Assembly: GCA_019321725.1 (NCBI GenBank)
Contig: CM033107.1
Span: forward strand, 12,143,445 to 12,207,444
DNA: 64,000 nt
Direction of reading: 5' to 3'
From: Paulownia fortunei
Taxonomy: Eukaryota; Streptophyta; Magnoliopsida; Lamiales; Paulowniaceae
This document shows, in pieces, positions 45,115-56,647 of the stretch. The position numbers and the translations under genes were made by a program. How positions within the stretch are numbered: position 1 is the stretch's first letter; each line of letters opens with the position of its first letter. A model generated the notes under the pieces. It was not told the DNA's origin. It worked only from the letters and a program-made list of their open reading frames with translations, and did no database searches.

Positions 45115-45949
45115 AATATATGAGACACACAAGATTAGAGTTGCAAGATAAGGGAGAAAAATCAGATTATACCATTACATGCCACCTTAAGCTTATGCCA
45201 CCTCATGCTTAGACTTATCATGCTAGCACCTTAACCTATTCTTCACTCTTAAGCTAACAGCCACGACTTGAACCTTCTTCTGAACCATTTCAGCTTCTAA
45301 ATACATGAAAAAATCTCTCTAAATAGGTCCTAAGTGATTCCAACTGAAAAAGGAGGCAAAACAAGCAAAGGGAAGGAGAAATAATAAAGTTCAAGTAGAA
45401 AACTGTGCAAGGTGAGCTTAACCTACGGGTTTGGCATGACTTTCAGATTTATTTTGAGGTTTATTGGCTTATTAAGCTTTGAATATTATTTTCAAATGTG
45501 TTAGGATGTTATTAGATAGCTTTTATGCATAAAGAAAGGGTTTGTGGTTGGAAATATTTGATAGAAAACACTTGTGCTAGAAACTGTCACATTGCTGTAT
45601 TTTTGTTTTTAGGCTTCAAAAGTGTATGGTATGTTGAATAAAACCTGTAATTATCATAATATACATGTTTATATATGAGTTAATAGTATTGGAATGAATT
45701 TTGATCGGTTAGAAATTGAAATAGAGAATGATATTGGAGAAACACTCAAACTGCCAAAGTAGCAAAATCTGTTTGGTGTGCTATGAAGGAGACTAAATTA
45801 GGGGAGCTAAATCCATTAGTTTAGGCAATAATATAACCTTTTGGTCTCTGTGTATATGTTATATAAGTGTGGTAAAAAGTTGGGAGAGATTGGATATACG
45901 TAAGGGTGCCAAAACTATTAATGTCATGAAGTGTGCAAAACTGTCACGG
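45115..45949 (+). repeat. Middle piece of a Tekay-type LTR
   Basis: From GAGACACACAAGATTAG to AAAACTGTCACGG it matches the reverse complement of about 23097 down to 22260 of the solo LTR, including GCCACCTCATGCTTAGAC. It contains one of the two units of the internal duplication. Both LTR ends are missing. Confidence 0.85.
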
Positions 45950-46809
45950 TTTGGATTATATGGGCATGCTCTGGCAATATGTCTGACCTTCCCACACACA
46001 AAGCGGTTCTAGTCTCTGTAGGGCAGGCTTACTATGCTAACCACCAAACTTAGGGCAAGAAGATTATGACATCAGTACTTTACCTTGATCAATCTTTATA
46101 CGCTTACTCTAATCACACTGTTGTTTCCCTTATCTGGGTTGGAATTTAGATTTTTGATTCTACATTTGAAAAAGTCTCTTCTTTTCATTTCCAACCCATC
46201 GTTTCCCCTATCCTTGCTTAAATTGGCATTGAATCTCTTAAGCACGGAAATTCTAAATTCCACTAATGCTCTCTCAGTAATTTGTGAGTATGTCACTCCT
46301 CAAATTCCTGCCATATTCACATCTCTATATAACTTTGGTATCAAGCCTTCAAGAAATCTTTCAACTTTCAATACATTAGTATTGACCATATGTGTGGCAA
46401 ATTTGGACAGTTGTTCAAAATTTACAAATATATTCTCCAACTGTCATGATTCATTGTCATAGCTGTATAAATTAATTCATCTTTATTGCACGAACTAGAG
46501 TTGTGAAATATTTATTTTGAAATAACTCTTTAAATCTATCCCAAGTCATAATAGTGGTGTCTTCGATACTCCTCATTGTATCCCGCCAATGTCCAGCACT
46601 GCCTCGAAGCATAAAGGATGCACACATCATAATTTCTTCTTCTGAAACTTAACTGAAACATGTTTTCTAGAGTTCTTAACTAATTTTCTGCAGTTGTAGG
46701 ATCTAATGCATCCTCAAACACCAGTGGGTTTAGTTTTCTGAATCTTTCCCCAACTATCTCCATCTGTTCTACTTGGGGTTGTGGTTGAACCATTTCAACC
46801 CTTGGTTGT
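45950..46809 (-). pseudogene. Tekay-type gag fragment (minus strand)
   Basis: Read from 46809 down, the sequence gives EMVQPQPQVEQMEIVGERF and FEDALDPTT, then RFLEGLIPKLYRDVNMAGI and TYSQITERALVE. It ends near 45960 with the zinc knuckle CGKVRHIARACP, with the first Cys-containing part readable as RFVCGK. Order and wording match the gag at 10377, but the strand is opposite to its neighbours. Stops and frameshifts occur throughout. Confidence 0.85.
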
Positions 46810-47025
46810 TGTAATACTCGAGTCTCGTGCTACTCACCTAGCTAATATAGTTCATGTATTTCATACTACGCATGTGTCATTTGCATTTTTAATTGATATT
46901 TCATAATGCACTATATTTTATACGGTATTTTAATATTAAACTTCTGAAGTTGTCACCCAACATTTGTTTCCAAATTCTTTAACCTAATTAGTTGAGTTAG
47001 TACTAAGATACGAGGAATTAGGTGT
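46810..47025 (+). repeat. Start of a Tekay LTR (first 216 bp)
   Basis: It begins TGTAATACTCGAGTC and follows the LTR at 14720 to GAGGAATTAGGTGT. It contains the AAGATA.GAGGA block that the 5' LTR at 7841 lacks. It ends at a junction with a reversed LTR end, sharing the bases TGT at 47023-47025. Confidence 0.85.
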
Positions 47026-47594
47026 AACACCCACTACTCGAGAACTAGATATCTAGTATAATTTGACATGATAGAATCTGTGTGCATGCATGGAATATTT
47101 TTTTTTGTAACACTTTAGGAAAAGATAAATCACTTCTTACATGCACAACCCTATTTAAAATACTCTCTCACACATATCATGTATATAGCAGGATCAGTAT
47201 TTATATAAAGGCACAACACCCACAACAACCACAATATTTACATACTATGTAAAAGCACAAAACCCACAACGACAATAATATTTACATACTTATTTATAGT
47301 AAAGTTTTAAAAGAGAAATATAGAACCAGTCTAAAAATATAATACAACAGACTCAAAATATAACAAGCCAACAAAATAGCCCAACAGGTCGTCATCCATG
47401 TACACACTCCCTCAGACATCTGCAGGAGCTCCAACAGCCTCCCAGCTAGTAAAAGATGCTTCAAGCGTCGCTGTACTCACCTACAATGCATAAACTATAT
47501 GAGCTAATACTCAGCAAGTAAAGATTATGCATGTCAAAGAATAATCCACAATATTATGTTATTAATCTCAAAATGTTATGCCCACAATGCAATT
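47023..47594 (-). repeat. End of a Tekay-type LTR (minus orientation)
   Basis: It begins TGTAACACCCACTACTCG and matches 20774-21293 nearly throughout (CAACAGGTCGTCATCC, GATGCTTCAAGC). A short duplication around 47205-47280 repeats AAAAGCACAA..CCCACAAC. It stops at CCCACAATGCAATT and passes straight into gag-protease coding sequence on the plus strand. Confidence 0.88.
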
Positions 47595-48000
47595 GTTAGA
47601 GTCTTTACCATCACTAGATCAGATACTAAGGTAAACCTATCAGTGGTAATAGGTAAATTCTCTATCTTTGGTATTCCAACATTTGTATTGTTTGATTCTA
47701 GAGCTACACACTCATTTATATCCACTGAGTATATGAAGAGGTTAGGTAGAGTACCTGATATTGTTGAGGATAGTTACAATATGATAATTCCTTCTGGAAG
47801 TATTTTCTTAATGAAGTGCCCATTGTTTGGGAGTATTTTCTTAATGAAGTAGTTTCTTAATGAAGTGGTATGAACATTGATGAACAACACCATCCGATCC
47901 TTAATGAAGTGCCAATTGTTTGGGAGTATCCAGAAGTATTTTCTTATGATCTTCCTGGATTACCACCAGAACGTGAGATAAAGTTTGTCATTGAACTAAA
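47595..48000 (+). pseudogene. Protease of Tekay copy 2 with rearranged segment
   Basis: VFTITRSDTKVNLSVVIGKF leads to LFDSRATHSFISTEYMKRLG. The catalytic D-[ST]-G is D-S-R here, so it cannot be active. After IIPSG the homologous sequence (about 300 bp in copy 1) is replaced by repeats of the local phrase TTTTCTTAATGAAGT, and homology resumes at TATGAACATTGATGAAC (47869) and runs into the pre-RT phrase. Confidence 0.85.
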
Positions 48001-48780
48001 TCTATGAACACCTCCAATATATAAAGCTCCATACCGAATGACACCAGTTAAGTTGAAAGAATTGAAGATACAAATATAGGAATTATTGGATAAAGGTTTT
48101 ATCAGACCTGATTTTTCACCATAGGGTGCACCAGTTCTATTTGTACATAAGAATGATGGTATAATGTGACTGTGTATAGACTACCGAGAGTTAAATAAAG
48201 TTAAAATCAAGAATAAGTATCTTCTCCCTAGAATATAAGATTTATTTGATTAGCTCCAAGGTACATCTATATTTTCAAAAATTGATATAAGATCTAGGTA
48301 CCATCAACTGAAAATAAAAGAGAATAATTTCCCCGAGACAACATTTAGCACGAGATAAGGACTTTATGAATTTTTGGTGATGCCGTTTGGGTTGACAGAT
48401 ACTCCAACATCTTTTATGAATTTGATGAACTGGGTATTTAAAAATTTTCTTGATAGATTTGTTATTATTTTTATTGATGATATCATGATTTTCTCTAACA
48501 CAGAAGAAAAGCATGGTGAACATCTGAGAATGGTTTTAGAGGTTCTGAATGAGAAACAACTATATGCTAAATTTAAGATATGTGAATTTTGATTGGATCG
48601 AGTGGTATTTCTGGGACATGTAATATTAGGAGTAGGAATAACAATAGATCTAAGTAAAGTATAAGCTATTAATAGTTGGTCACAAACTATTAATCCTTTA
48701 GAAGTATGAAGTTTTCTAGGTTTAGCTAAATATTACCATAGATTTGTGGAGGAATTCTCTAGATAGCTTCTCCTTTGACA
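48001..48780 (+). pseudogene. Reverse transcriptase of Tekay copy 2
   Basis: KAPYRMTPVKLKELK, GAPVLFVHKNDG and LCIDYRELN are followed by [31 protein letters not shown] and FIDDIMIFS (catalytic pair kept), then VVFLGHVI and FLGLAKYYHRFVE. At least eight stops interrupt the domain. The open piece 48374-48592 covers the palm with the F-I-D-D box. Confidence 0.9.
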
Positions 48781-48839
48781 TAATTAACTAGAGAATGTGC
48801 GACATTTAGATGGACAGATGCTTGTGAGAAAAGTTTTCC

Positions 48840-49320
48840 GAAATTAAAAAAGAGGTTAACTTCAGCTCCTATTCTTTCTATTCCATTAGGTACTGGAGGC
48901 TTTGCGGTTTATAGTGATGCTTCGAAAAATGGGTTGGGATGTGTATTGATGCAAAATAGTAAAGTAGTTGCATATGCATCCAGATAACTTAAAGAGTACG
49001 AAAAGAATTATCCTACACATGATTTAGAGCTTGGTGCAGTGGTGTTTGCACTTAACATATGGAGACATTATTTATATTGTGAACAATGTGAGATATATAC
49101 TAATCACAAGAGCTTCAAATATTTCTCACCCAAAAAGAGTTAAATATGCAACAACGTGGTTGGATTTGGTGAAAGATTATGACTGTATTATCAACTATCA
49201 TCTTGGTAAGGCTAATATTGTGGTTGATGCATTGAGCATGAAATCAACGCAAAATACCGCAGCAATAGCTTTGACCCAGAAACTAAAGTTAATAGAGCTA
49301 TAGAAAATAGATGTAGAGAT
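48840..49320 (+). pseudogene. RNase H of Tekay copy 2
   Basis: Frames carry IPLGTGGFAVYSDASKNGLG (catalytic Asp of SDAS kept, unlike copy 1), [39 protein letters not shown] and VDALSMK. A frame change lies near 49130, where a few bases are missing. Confidence 0.88.
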
Positions 49321-49439
49321 TGTACAATAGGGATCAGTGGAGGCCAAATTTGCAGTTTTGACACTGCCACCGACTTTGATTGATAGAATTCATCAGGTAT
49401 AACAAGTTGATGAATATTTTACTAAAATGATGAAAGATA

Positions 49440-50431
49440 TTACTTCAAGAAAGTCTTTTGATTTGCAAATGTCAGAGAATGGTATTTTGTAATTCCAAAA
49501 AAAGACTATATGTACCTAATGTAGATAACATTTGGGAAGATATTCTGGCACAGACACATTCAACGACATATTCAGTACATCCAGGAGCTACTAAAATATA
49601 TAAAGATTTGATAAAGCATTACTGGTGGCCAGGTATGAAAAGTGATGTTGCTCAATTTATAGAACAATGTTTAACATATCAACAAATAAAAGCACAACAT
49701 CAAAGACCAGCAAGAACCTTGCAACCTTTATTTATTCTAGAATGGAAATGGGAAAGAATTACTATGAATTTCATATCGGGATTACCCAAAATAGTTAAAG
49801 GTCATGATGTTATTTGGGTTATCGTTGATAGGTTAACTAAATCTACTCACTTTCTTCCAATTTGTTCCACTTATTCCATGGACTGTTATGCACAAATAAG
49901 TATAGAGGAAGTGTTCAAACTTCATGGTGTACCACTATCTATTATTTCTAATAGAGATTCAAGATTTTTATCTATGTTCTAGAAGATTTTACACAAGGCA
50001 TTGGGAACACAATTATCTTTCAGTACTGCATATCATCCCCAGACTGATGGACAATCAAAGCAAACAATACAAATATTAAAAGATAGCTTAGAGCTTATGT
50101 ATTAGATTTTCATGGTCAATGGAGCAAATTTTTACCTTTAGTTGAATACTCTTATAATAACAGCTTTCAATCTACTATTGGAATGGCCTCCTATGAAGCA
50201 TTATATGGTAGAAAATGTAGATCTCCAGCTCATTGGGATGAGGTTGGTAAAAAGAAGCTTTTGGGCCTAAATATGATTTGAGAAATGACAGAAGTTGTGA
50301 TATAAATTCATCAACGAATCAGACTGCGTAGAGCCGACAGAAAAGTAGAAGATTAGAATTTGCAGTAGGAGATCATGTATTCTGAAGGTATCTCCAATGA
50401 AGGGGATTATGCAGTTTGGAAAGAAAGGAAA
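49440..50431 (+). pseudogene. Integrase of Tekay copy 2
   Basis: A 174-codon open piece (49458-49982) holds the zinc-binding end (HYWWPGMKSDVAQFIEQCLT) and most of the core: WKWERITMNFISGLPK, VIWVIVDRLTKSTHFLPICS (catalytic Asp in VDRL) and LHGVPLSIISNRDSRF. After a stop, the phrases [17 protein letters not shown] and YEALYGRKCRSPAHWDEVG follow in other frames. Coding homology ends near VWKERK at 50431, where LTR sequence begins. The C-terminal module and chromodomain are missing. Confidence 0.9.
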
Positions 50432-51638
50432 GTCTAGACTAAGCCACCAACCAAGTGAAAGGTAAGTAAAGATCCATTTACAACTACAATGCATGAACAT
50501 AGTATGTACTGAAGTGCTTATACCTAATGTGTTGATGATATTTAAATTGATTGGATGAAAAGTATATTATGTACCTTAAGAGGCTTATGATTCTTGAAAC
50601 ATGTTGAGAACAAGATGACTTACATTTCATATTGAATACACTATTCATGAGCATTTGTATGTGCATGCATGGCATACGGGTATAGTTGAGGTTCTTGCAT
50701 GCACGATATGATTTGAGAAATAATTTTCATATATAAAGATGTTTATTGGCCACTACTAGTGCACCGAGGCATGCGATGTGTGCTTATGTGATATTTTAGG
50801 TACCGCAAGTGGGATACTTCTTGGTGGATCAGAAGGGAAGACAAGAGGTGGACCTTTGGTGATCATGAGAGGATGGTCCACTTGACTGTGCCTTTGTTAT
50901 GATTGATGCCGCGGTGGGACACTTTTTGGGTCATCACAGGGGAATATAGGGGGTGTACCTCTAGGGGTCACAGGATGATGGTCCACTCGATTGTATTAAT
51001 CTCTTATTGGCCATTTGATTATTGATATTATGCAGACCTCTTTCCAGTGCATAGTAGGTGGGATAAGGGCCCTATAATGATTTTGAATAAAAACTTTTTG
51101 ATTTATGAGTACTCAAATATGACACGGTTCTAGCATCATATCTTAGAGATGAGTTATGAGATTTTATATCATACTCTTAGCATGCATGATTTTTACTTAT
51201 TGAGCATTAGCTCATATAGTTCATGCATTGTAGGTGAGTTTAGTCAAACTTGAGATCTCTGGTTTTCTGGGCTGGCAGTGGAGTTCCTATAGGCTTTTAA
51301 AGATCAATGTACATGGATGATGACCTTTTGGGCTATTTTATAGGTTGTGCTTTTGATTTTATTGTCTATTGTATTATATTAGTGCCTTTATCATGTATGT
51401 CACTTTAAAACTCCCTTGTTAATGTGTATGAGTTTTGATAATTTTGATAGACCTTGTTATTATTCAAATAACTATCTATGTATATACAGTGTTACAGGAT
51501 GTAAAAACAGTTTACTTTTATCAGTGTTTTGTCAAACTAACTAGGTGAAAAAAAGGGTTATACACACGAATACATGCACAAACTATGTTGCACATGTTGT
51601 TTCTATACGTGTATATATATTTTTGGGGGATTGTGACA
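50432..51638 (+). repeat. 3' half of a Tekay-type LTR
   Basis: From TCTAGACTAAGCCACCAACC it matches 40878 onward of the complete LTR, including the GTGCACCGAGGCATGCGA block and the TATTGAGCATTAGCTCAT block near 51199. The end is degenerate and overlaps the TGTGACA that starts the next copia LTR, so the exact border is uncertain by a few bases. Confidence 0.85.
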
Positions 51639-52744
51639 AATCCAAGAGTTGGATTATATTTAGTTAATATAATTAATTAAATAGGGTTTAATTAATTCAA
51701 GTATTGAATTAATTCAATTAAATAATTAGATTAAATAATTGACCTAATTAGATTAGGGGCCCATCATGGAACAAGTAATTATTATTTGAATAATGAATTA
51801 TTATAGGCCTTTATAATTCATTAGATGAATAAATTTTGGTCCAATTATTTTGGACCAAAGCATATTGGGTATAGGCTTATAGAAAGTCCATGAGGAATTT
51901 AATTCTTATTAAGAATTAAATTCCAAGACAGACTATGAAATTATGTCTTGAATATTAATTAAAGACTTACCATAAGTCTTAAACTTCGAGTCAAAGACTT
52001 TCTATAAGTCTTTAATAAGGAATCAAAGACTTACCATAAGTCTTAGACTTAGAGTCAAAGACTTACCATAACTCTTTAATAAGGAATCGAAGACTTACCA
52101 TATGTTTTTAATTAGAATTGAAGACTTACCATACTAATCCAAGTTGGACTTAGAAAGGGATCAAAGACTTACCTATTGATATTTAAAATGGATTTGGAAA
52201 GTGGTGTCTTGTGAAAGAAACTATGAGATAAAAATAATCCATAGGGGACAAGAAATATAATCTATTGCTTGCATAATTTTCGTCCCCCTTCTCTCTCCCA
52301 TAAGTAAGAAAATTATTTTCTTCATTCTTCCTACTCCTTTAATCAATCCTTCTTTCACCATAGTTGAATTAAGAGTTGATCAAACACCCAATTAAATAGT
52401 GATTTACTTTGTTCCATAAACTAATGCAAACACTTAGATAGGAATTATATTGTGAGTGGGCATCCAAGGTGTGGATACGTGCTTAGAAGGGGATCTTAAC
52501 GAGCCCATCCAATTTTGGGGTTGTGGAAACAAAGAGTTTGTGAGTAGTAACAACTTTAGTTGTTTCTTAGACCCCTTCATCAAAAATTAGCTTAAGGTAT
52601 AAATCTAAAACTTTGTTTCAATTTATTTATGGGTATCAATATTTTATTTTAAACACATAAGGACACCCATATTATGTATATGATGCATGTTTATGTAAAA
52701 TTCAATTTCTACATTCAAGATGCCGTGGTTATGTGAACTTAACA
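51633..52744 (+). repeat. Copia-type 5' LTR (1112 bp), different from the 2.17-kb family
   Basis: It begins TGTGACAAATCCAAGAG and ends GTGAACTTAACA before a primer site. It shares only general features with the LTR at 33398: ATTAATTAA-rich start, CCAAGGTGTGGA block, GTGAAC...AACA end. It lacks the TTAGAGTAGGATGCC start. It contains a 32-bp minisatellite. The left border overlaps the preceding gypsy LTR end. Confidence 0.65.
51962..52181. repeat. 32-bp minisatellite with palindromic core in the copia LTR
   Basis: The core AAGACTTACCATAAGTCTT, an 8-base perfect inverted repeat with a 3-base loop, or a variant of it, occurs at 51962, 51994, 52026, 52058, 52090, 52121 and 52164. The first five spacings are 32, 32, 32, 32 and 31. 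Later units have lost the right arm. Spacers share AGTCAAAG or GAATCAAAG lead-ins. Confidence 0.9.
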
Positions 52745-52745
52745 G

Positions 52746-52757
52746 TGGCATCAATGC
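52746..52757 (+). other. Degenerate primer binding site
   Basis: TGGCATCAATGC sits one base after the LTR end and resembles TGGTATCAGAGC with two or three changes. Confidence 0.6.
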
Positions 52758-52994
52758 TTATGTTATTGAGTTATTGATACCCTTTTCATATACTATTTCA
52801 AAATTATGAATAAATAATGAATCCTTTATGTTCAATAAATTATTTGTACAATTTGTATGTTTGGCATTATTATTTTAATGAGTAAAACTTGAAAATTAGG
52901 TAAAAATCAAATATTCTAGTCGCTGTTATATAGAGGATATTACTTGAGAGGAGTATACAGATTATCTACGTCATGTTGATGACAATCTAAAAGC

Positions 52995-53640
52995 TTGATG
53001 CTACATGTTGGCACCAATGTCAATGAGCTACAGAGGCAGAACGAGGATCAAGATACTGCTTATGGGATCTTCTTTCATCTACAAGAGTTGTATGGTGAAC
53101 ATAATAGGAAGACGAGATATCAGGTCTTAAATGAGCTTTTCAGATGTATCACTAAGGGCTCTTCAATCCATGATCATGGATTGAAGATGATAGCCCTCAT
53201 TGATCATGGATTGAAGATGATAGCCCTCATTGAAAGGCTTGTGTCCCTTGGAGTTGTTATGGAGAACGAACTCTATACGGACCTTCTACTGTAATCTTTG
53301 TCTCTCTTATTTGACATCATTGTTGTGAACTTTAACATGCACAACATGGAGACTAGTCTCCCTAAGATTGTAAACACGTTAAAGATGGCTGAGTTCACCA
53401 TGAAAAAGGACAAGTTGCTCATGCTTATTAGATCATCTTTTAGATCAAAGGCTGCAAAGTCTAAGAGAGTAAAGAGGAAAGAAAAGGGTTCCTCCAAACC
53501 CAAAAAGCTAAAGGCAAAGGGGTCAAGAACGTTTCTTCTCAAGTAAATGACAAGTGCCATTACTGCGGCAAACCAGGATACTGGAAAATGAACTGCAATG
53601 AGTATCTTGCAAGCCTGAAAAGTTTAGGTATCTATTTTGA
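52995..53640 (+). pseudogene. Gag of copia copy 3 with zinc knuckle
   Basis: The open piece 52995-53294 has ELQRQNEDQDTAYGIFFHLQ, then LFRCITKGSSIHDHG and MIALIERLVSLGV. It contains a 10-residue tandem duplication DHGLKMIALI caused by a 30-bp repeat. A stop at 53292 and a frame change follow. The basic linker is KSKRVKRKEKGSSKPKKLK. The knuckle CHYCGKPGYWKMNC at 53555-53596 has Tyr instead of the zinc-binding His. Confidence 0.87.
53171..53230 (+). repeat. Exact 30-bp tandem duplication in copia gag
   Basis: Two adjacent identical 30-base units start at 53171 and 53201. Their identity contrasts with the general decay of the element and suggests that the duplication happened after most other mutations. 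Copies 1 and 3 otherwise align, and copy 1 has a single unit (about 37625-37650). Confidence 0.95.
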
Positions 53641-55120
53641 TGAAGTTAACTTATCTGTTAACAATGCTTCTTGGGTATAAGATACCAGTTGTGGCTCACA
53701 TATTTACAATGATTTGTAGATAATGACAAGAAATAGGAAGCTAGAGAGAGGATAGACAGTCTTAATGATGGGGAATACAGCAAGGGTTGCTGCATTGGCT
53801 ATAAGCATCATTAATCTAACTTTTCAAAATGGCTTTATAATAGTTTTGAATGATACTCTTTATGTTCCAGATATTATTAAGAACATTGTCTTTGTTTTGA
53901 TTTTAGATATAGAAGGTTTTAAATTTACAATTGGGAATAGAAATTGTTCTATTTTTAAATGTTCTGATTTTATCTATTCAGGTTCCTTGACTAATTGCTT
54001 ATATATTGTTACTCCCCATAACCCCATTCTCACAATTCAATAAAAGAAAAGAAAATTAGATAATCATAATTCTATGAGCCTATGGCACACAAGATTAGGA
54101 CATATATCTGAGAAAAGGATTAACAAGTTGGGAACGAGTAAGAACTGGCAACATATAAGTCCTGCCTCAAAGGAAAGATAATCAAATCTCCATTTGTTGA
54201 ACAAGTGTAGCAAGTCAAACATCTATTAGATTTTATCCATATAGATATATATAGGCCACTAAGTGTTAGTGCCCGAGGAAACTATAACTATTTCTTAACC
54301 TTTACCGATGACCTCTCTAGGTATGGTTATGTGAACCTTTTAAAGTACAAGTCTAAAATCTTTGAAAAGTTCAAAGAATTCAAAAATGAAGTAGAGAAAT
54401 AAACTGGCTTAAGTATAAAGACTCTTCAATCTGATCGAGGAGGCGAATACTTAATCATAGATTTTTTAGATTATCTAAGAGATAGTAGGATTCTCTTATA
54501 TTGGACTTCTCCTACTTCACGGCTTAACAGAGTTACAAAATGCATGAATTGAACCTTATTGGATATGGTTCGATCTATGATGAACTTCACTTCATTATTT
54601 TTTCATTTTGGCCTATGCCTTGGAAATGGCAGCATACCTATTAAACAAGGTGAGATCTAAAGTCGTGCTATGAGATATGGTGTGGTTAAACACCTTCCTA
54701 TAAATACCTTGGGGTATAGGAGTGTGCTGCTAATGTGAAACAGCAAGTGGAAGATAAGTTGGATGTGAGATCCAGCTTGTAACTTCATATGGTATCCAAA
54801 GGAGTCTATTGGAAACTATTCTACAATGCCTCAAAATAAAAAGTGTTTATTTTGAGGAATGCTACCTTCCTAGAAAAAGAATTTCTATCAAAGAGAAGTG
54901 GCAAAGTCACAGAACTTGAAGAAGTTCAAGAATGATAGAATGTCCTAACTGTTGCAGTAGATGATACACCAGCTGATACTAGGCCCTCTGAGGCACAACC
55001 TCTTCGAAAATCCAAGAGGGTCTCAAGGATACCTGATAGATATGGATTTTTGTTAGAGAACAAAGAATAGGGATTCCTTTTAGATAACAATCTAATAAGC
55101 TATAGAGAGACAATGTCTGA
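53641..55120 (+). pseudogene. Protease and integrase of copia copy 3
   Basis: The protease region reads DTSCGSHIYNDL (D-T-G changed to D-T-S). 53765-54043 continues with FIIVLNDTLYVPDIIKNI and SLTNCLYIVTPHNP. The pre-integrase phrase MSLWHTRLGHISEKRINKLG is followed by a short deletion, then integrase phrases interrupted by many stops (DRGGEY.I near 54440). The linker ends with RKSKRVSRIPDRYGF near 55045. Confidence 0.8.
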
Positions 55121-56640
55121 CATTGACTTGGAGAAGCAGCAAGAAGTCATGCAATCCGAAGTAGACTCCATGTACTCCAATAAGGTATAGACTTTGATGG
55201 ACCCACCACAACAAACTATTCCCGTTGGCTGCAAATGGGTCTACAAGCGAAAGCTTAGAGTAGATGGAGAGGTAACAACCTATAAAGCACGTCTGATTAC
55301 AAAATGTTATACTTTGAAGCAAGGAATTGATTATGAGGAATCCTTTTCACCAGTGGCGATGCTTAAGTCTATCTGGATTTTACTGGTCATATCTGCACTT
55401 TATGACTAAGATACGGTAAATAGATGTGAAGACCACTTTCCTTAATGGAAAAATTAAGGAAGTGATCTATATGAAGCAGCCAGAATAATCAATGGGAACA
55501 AAGCAAAAGTTTTGTAAACTTTAGAGATCTATTGACGGATGCAAACAGGCTTCAAGGAGTTGGAACATTTGATTTGATGGAACAATCAAAATGTTTGATT
55601 TTCATAAGAACCCGGATGAACCATGTCTCTACAAGAAGGTTAGTGGGAGCACAATTTCATTTGTTGTGTTGTACGTTGATGACATCCTACTAATTGGAAA
55701 TGATGTAGGGATATTGCAGTTAACAAAGATTTAGTTGTCTAAGCAGTTTTTCATGAAGAACTTGGGAGATGCATCCTTTACCCTAGGTATAAAGATCTAT
55801 ATAGATAGATCTAGAAGGATGATCGGACTATTGCAATCCATATACATAGATAAAGTGCTAAGAAGGTTTAGCATAGAGAATCTAAATGACAATTTCTACC
55901 TATGAGTCATAGGGTTTCACTCTCCAAGGCTGTGTCTCCCAAGACACCGAAAGAAAGAGAAAGAATGACTCGCATGCCTTATACTTCCACTAGTGGAAGC
56001 ATAATGCATGCAATATTGTGTACAAAGTCTGATATCGCACATGCTCTTAGTGTCATGAGCAGATATCAGTCTAATCTAGGGAAAGAATACTAGAAAGCCG
56101 TTAAGATGATCCTTAAGTACTTGGGAAGGTCTAAGGATATCTTTTTGATATACGATAATAGAGAACTATAATTGGAACTCTAGTTTTTAGTCTGATATAG
56201 ATGACTCCAAATCCATGTCTAGATATATATTCACCCTGAATGGTGGTGCGATCAGTTGGAAAAGTTACAAACAAGATACAACTGTAGACTCTACCATCGA
56301 AGCTGAATATATTGTTGCATCATATGCAACAAAAGAAGTTGTTTGTATAAGAAATTTCATTCAAGGGTTGGGTGTAGTTTCATCCATTGTTGATCCAGTA
56401 ATAATTTATTGTGATAACAATTGGGCTATTGCGCAACCAAAAGAGCTAAGATCTTATCAAAAATCCAAGCACATAATGAGATAATACCACTTAATCAAAG
56501 AGATCATTAGTAAAGGTAACGTTATTGTGGATCGAGTTCTTCAGCAGAAAATGTACAGACCTACTAACTAAGCCCTTAGCATAGAGGGTATTTGATGGAA
56601 ATTTTGAAAAGATGGGCCTTAGTTACAATGGTAAATAGAG
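55121..56640 (+). pseudogene. Reverse transcriptase and RNase H of copia copy 3
   Basis: RT begins WKLAMQSEV-like at 55150. 55194-55409 has PVGCKWVYKRKLRVDGEV, YKARLITK and GIDYEESFSPVA. YVDDILLIGND (Y-V-D-D at 55672-55683, intact) lies in another frame. 55902-56093 has RMPYTSTSGSIMHAILCTKS and DIAHALSVMSRYQSN. RNase H at 56215-56484 has GGAISWKSYKQDTTVDSTIE, AEYIVASYATKEVVCIRNFI and IYCDNNWAIA. The end reads as the usual TD.LTKPL phrase near 56560. Stops and frameshifts occur between the open pieces. Confidence 0.9.
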
Positions 56641-56647
56641 CTAGGGC

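Larger units (their letters stand above)
47595..50431 (+). mobile_element. Tekay-type element, copy 2 (protease to integrase)
   Basis: Internal region without its own gag or 5' LTR: end of gag/protease, RT, RNase H and integrase in order. It is collinear with 11250-14330 of copy 1 except for a deletion of about 300 bp in the protease filled with scrambled local sequence. A 3' LTR part follows from 50432 without the GPY, chromodomain and polypurine tract, so a further deletion removed those. Confidence 0.9.

Noticed and set aside
51962..52181. CRISPR-like appearance of evenly spaced palindromic units
   Set aside because: The units are imperfect, the period of 32 bp leaves only about 13 bases between cores, the cores decay along the array, and it lies in a plant LTR with no cas genes.
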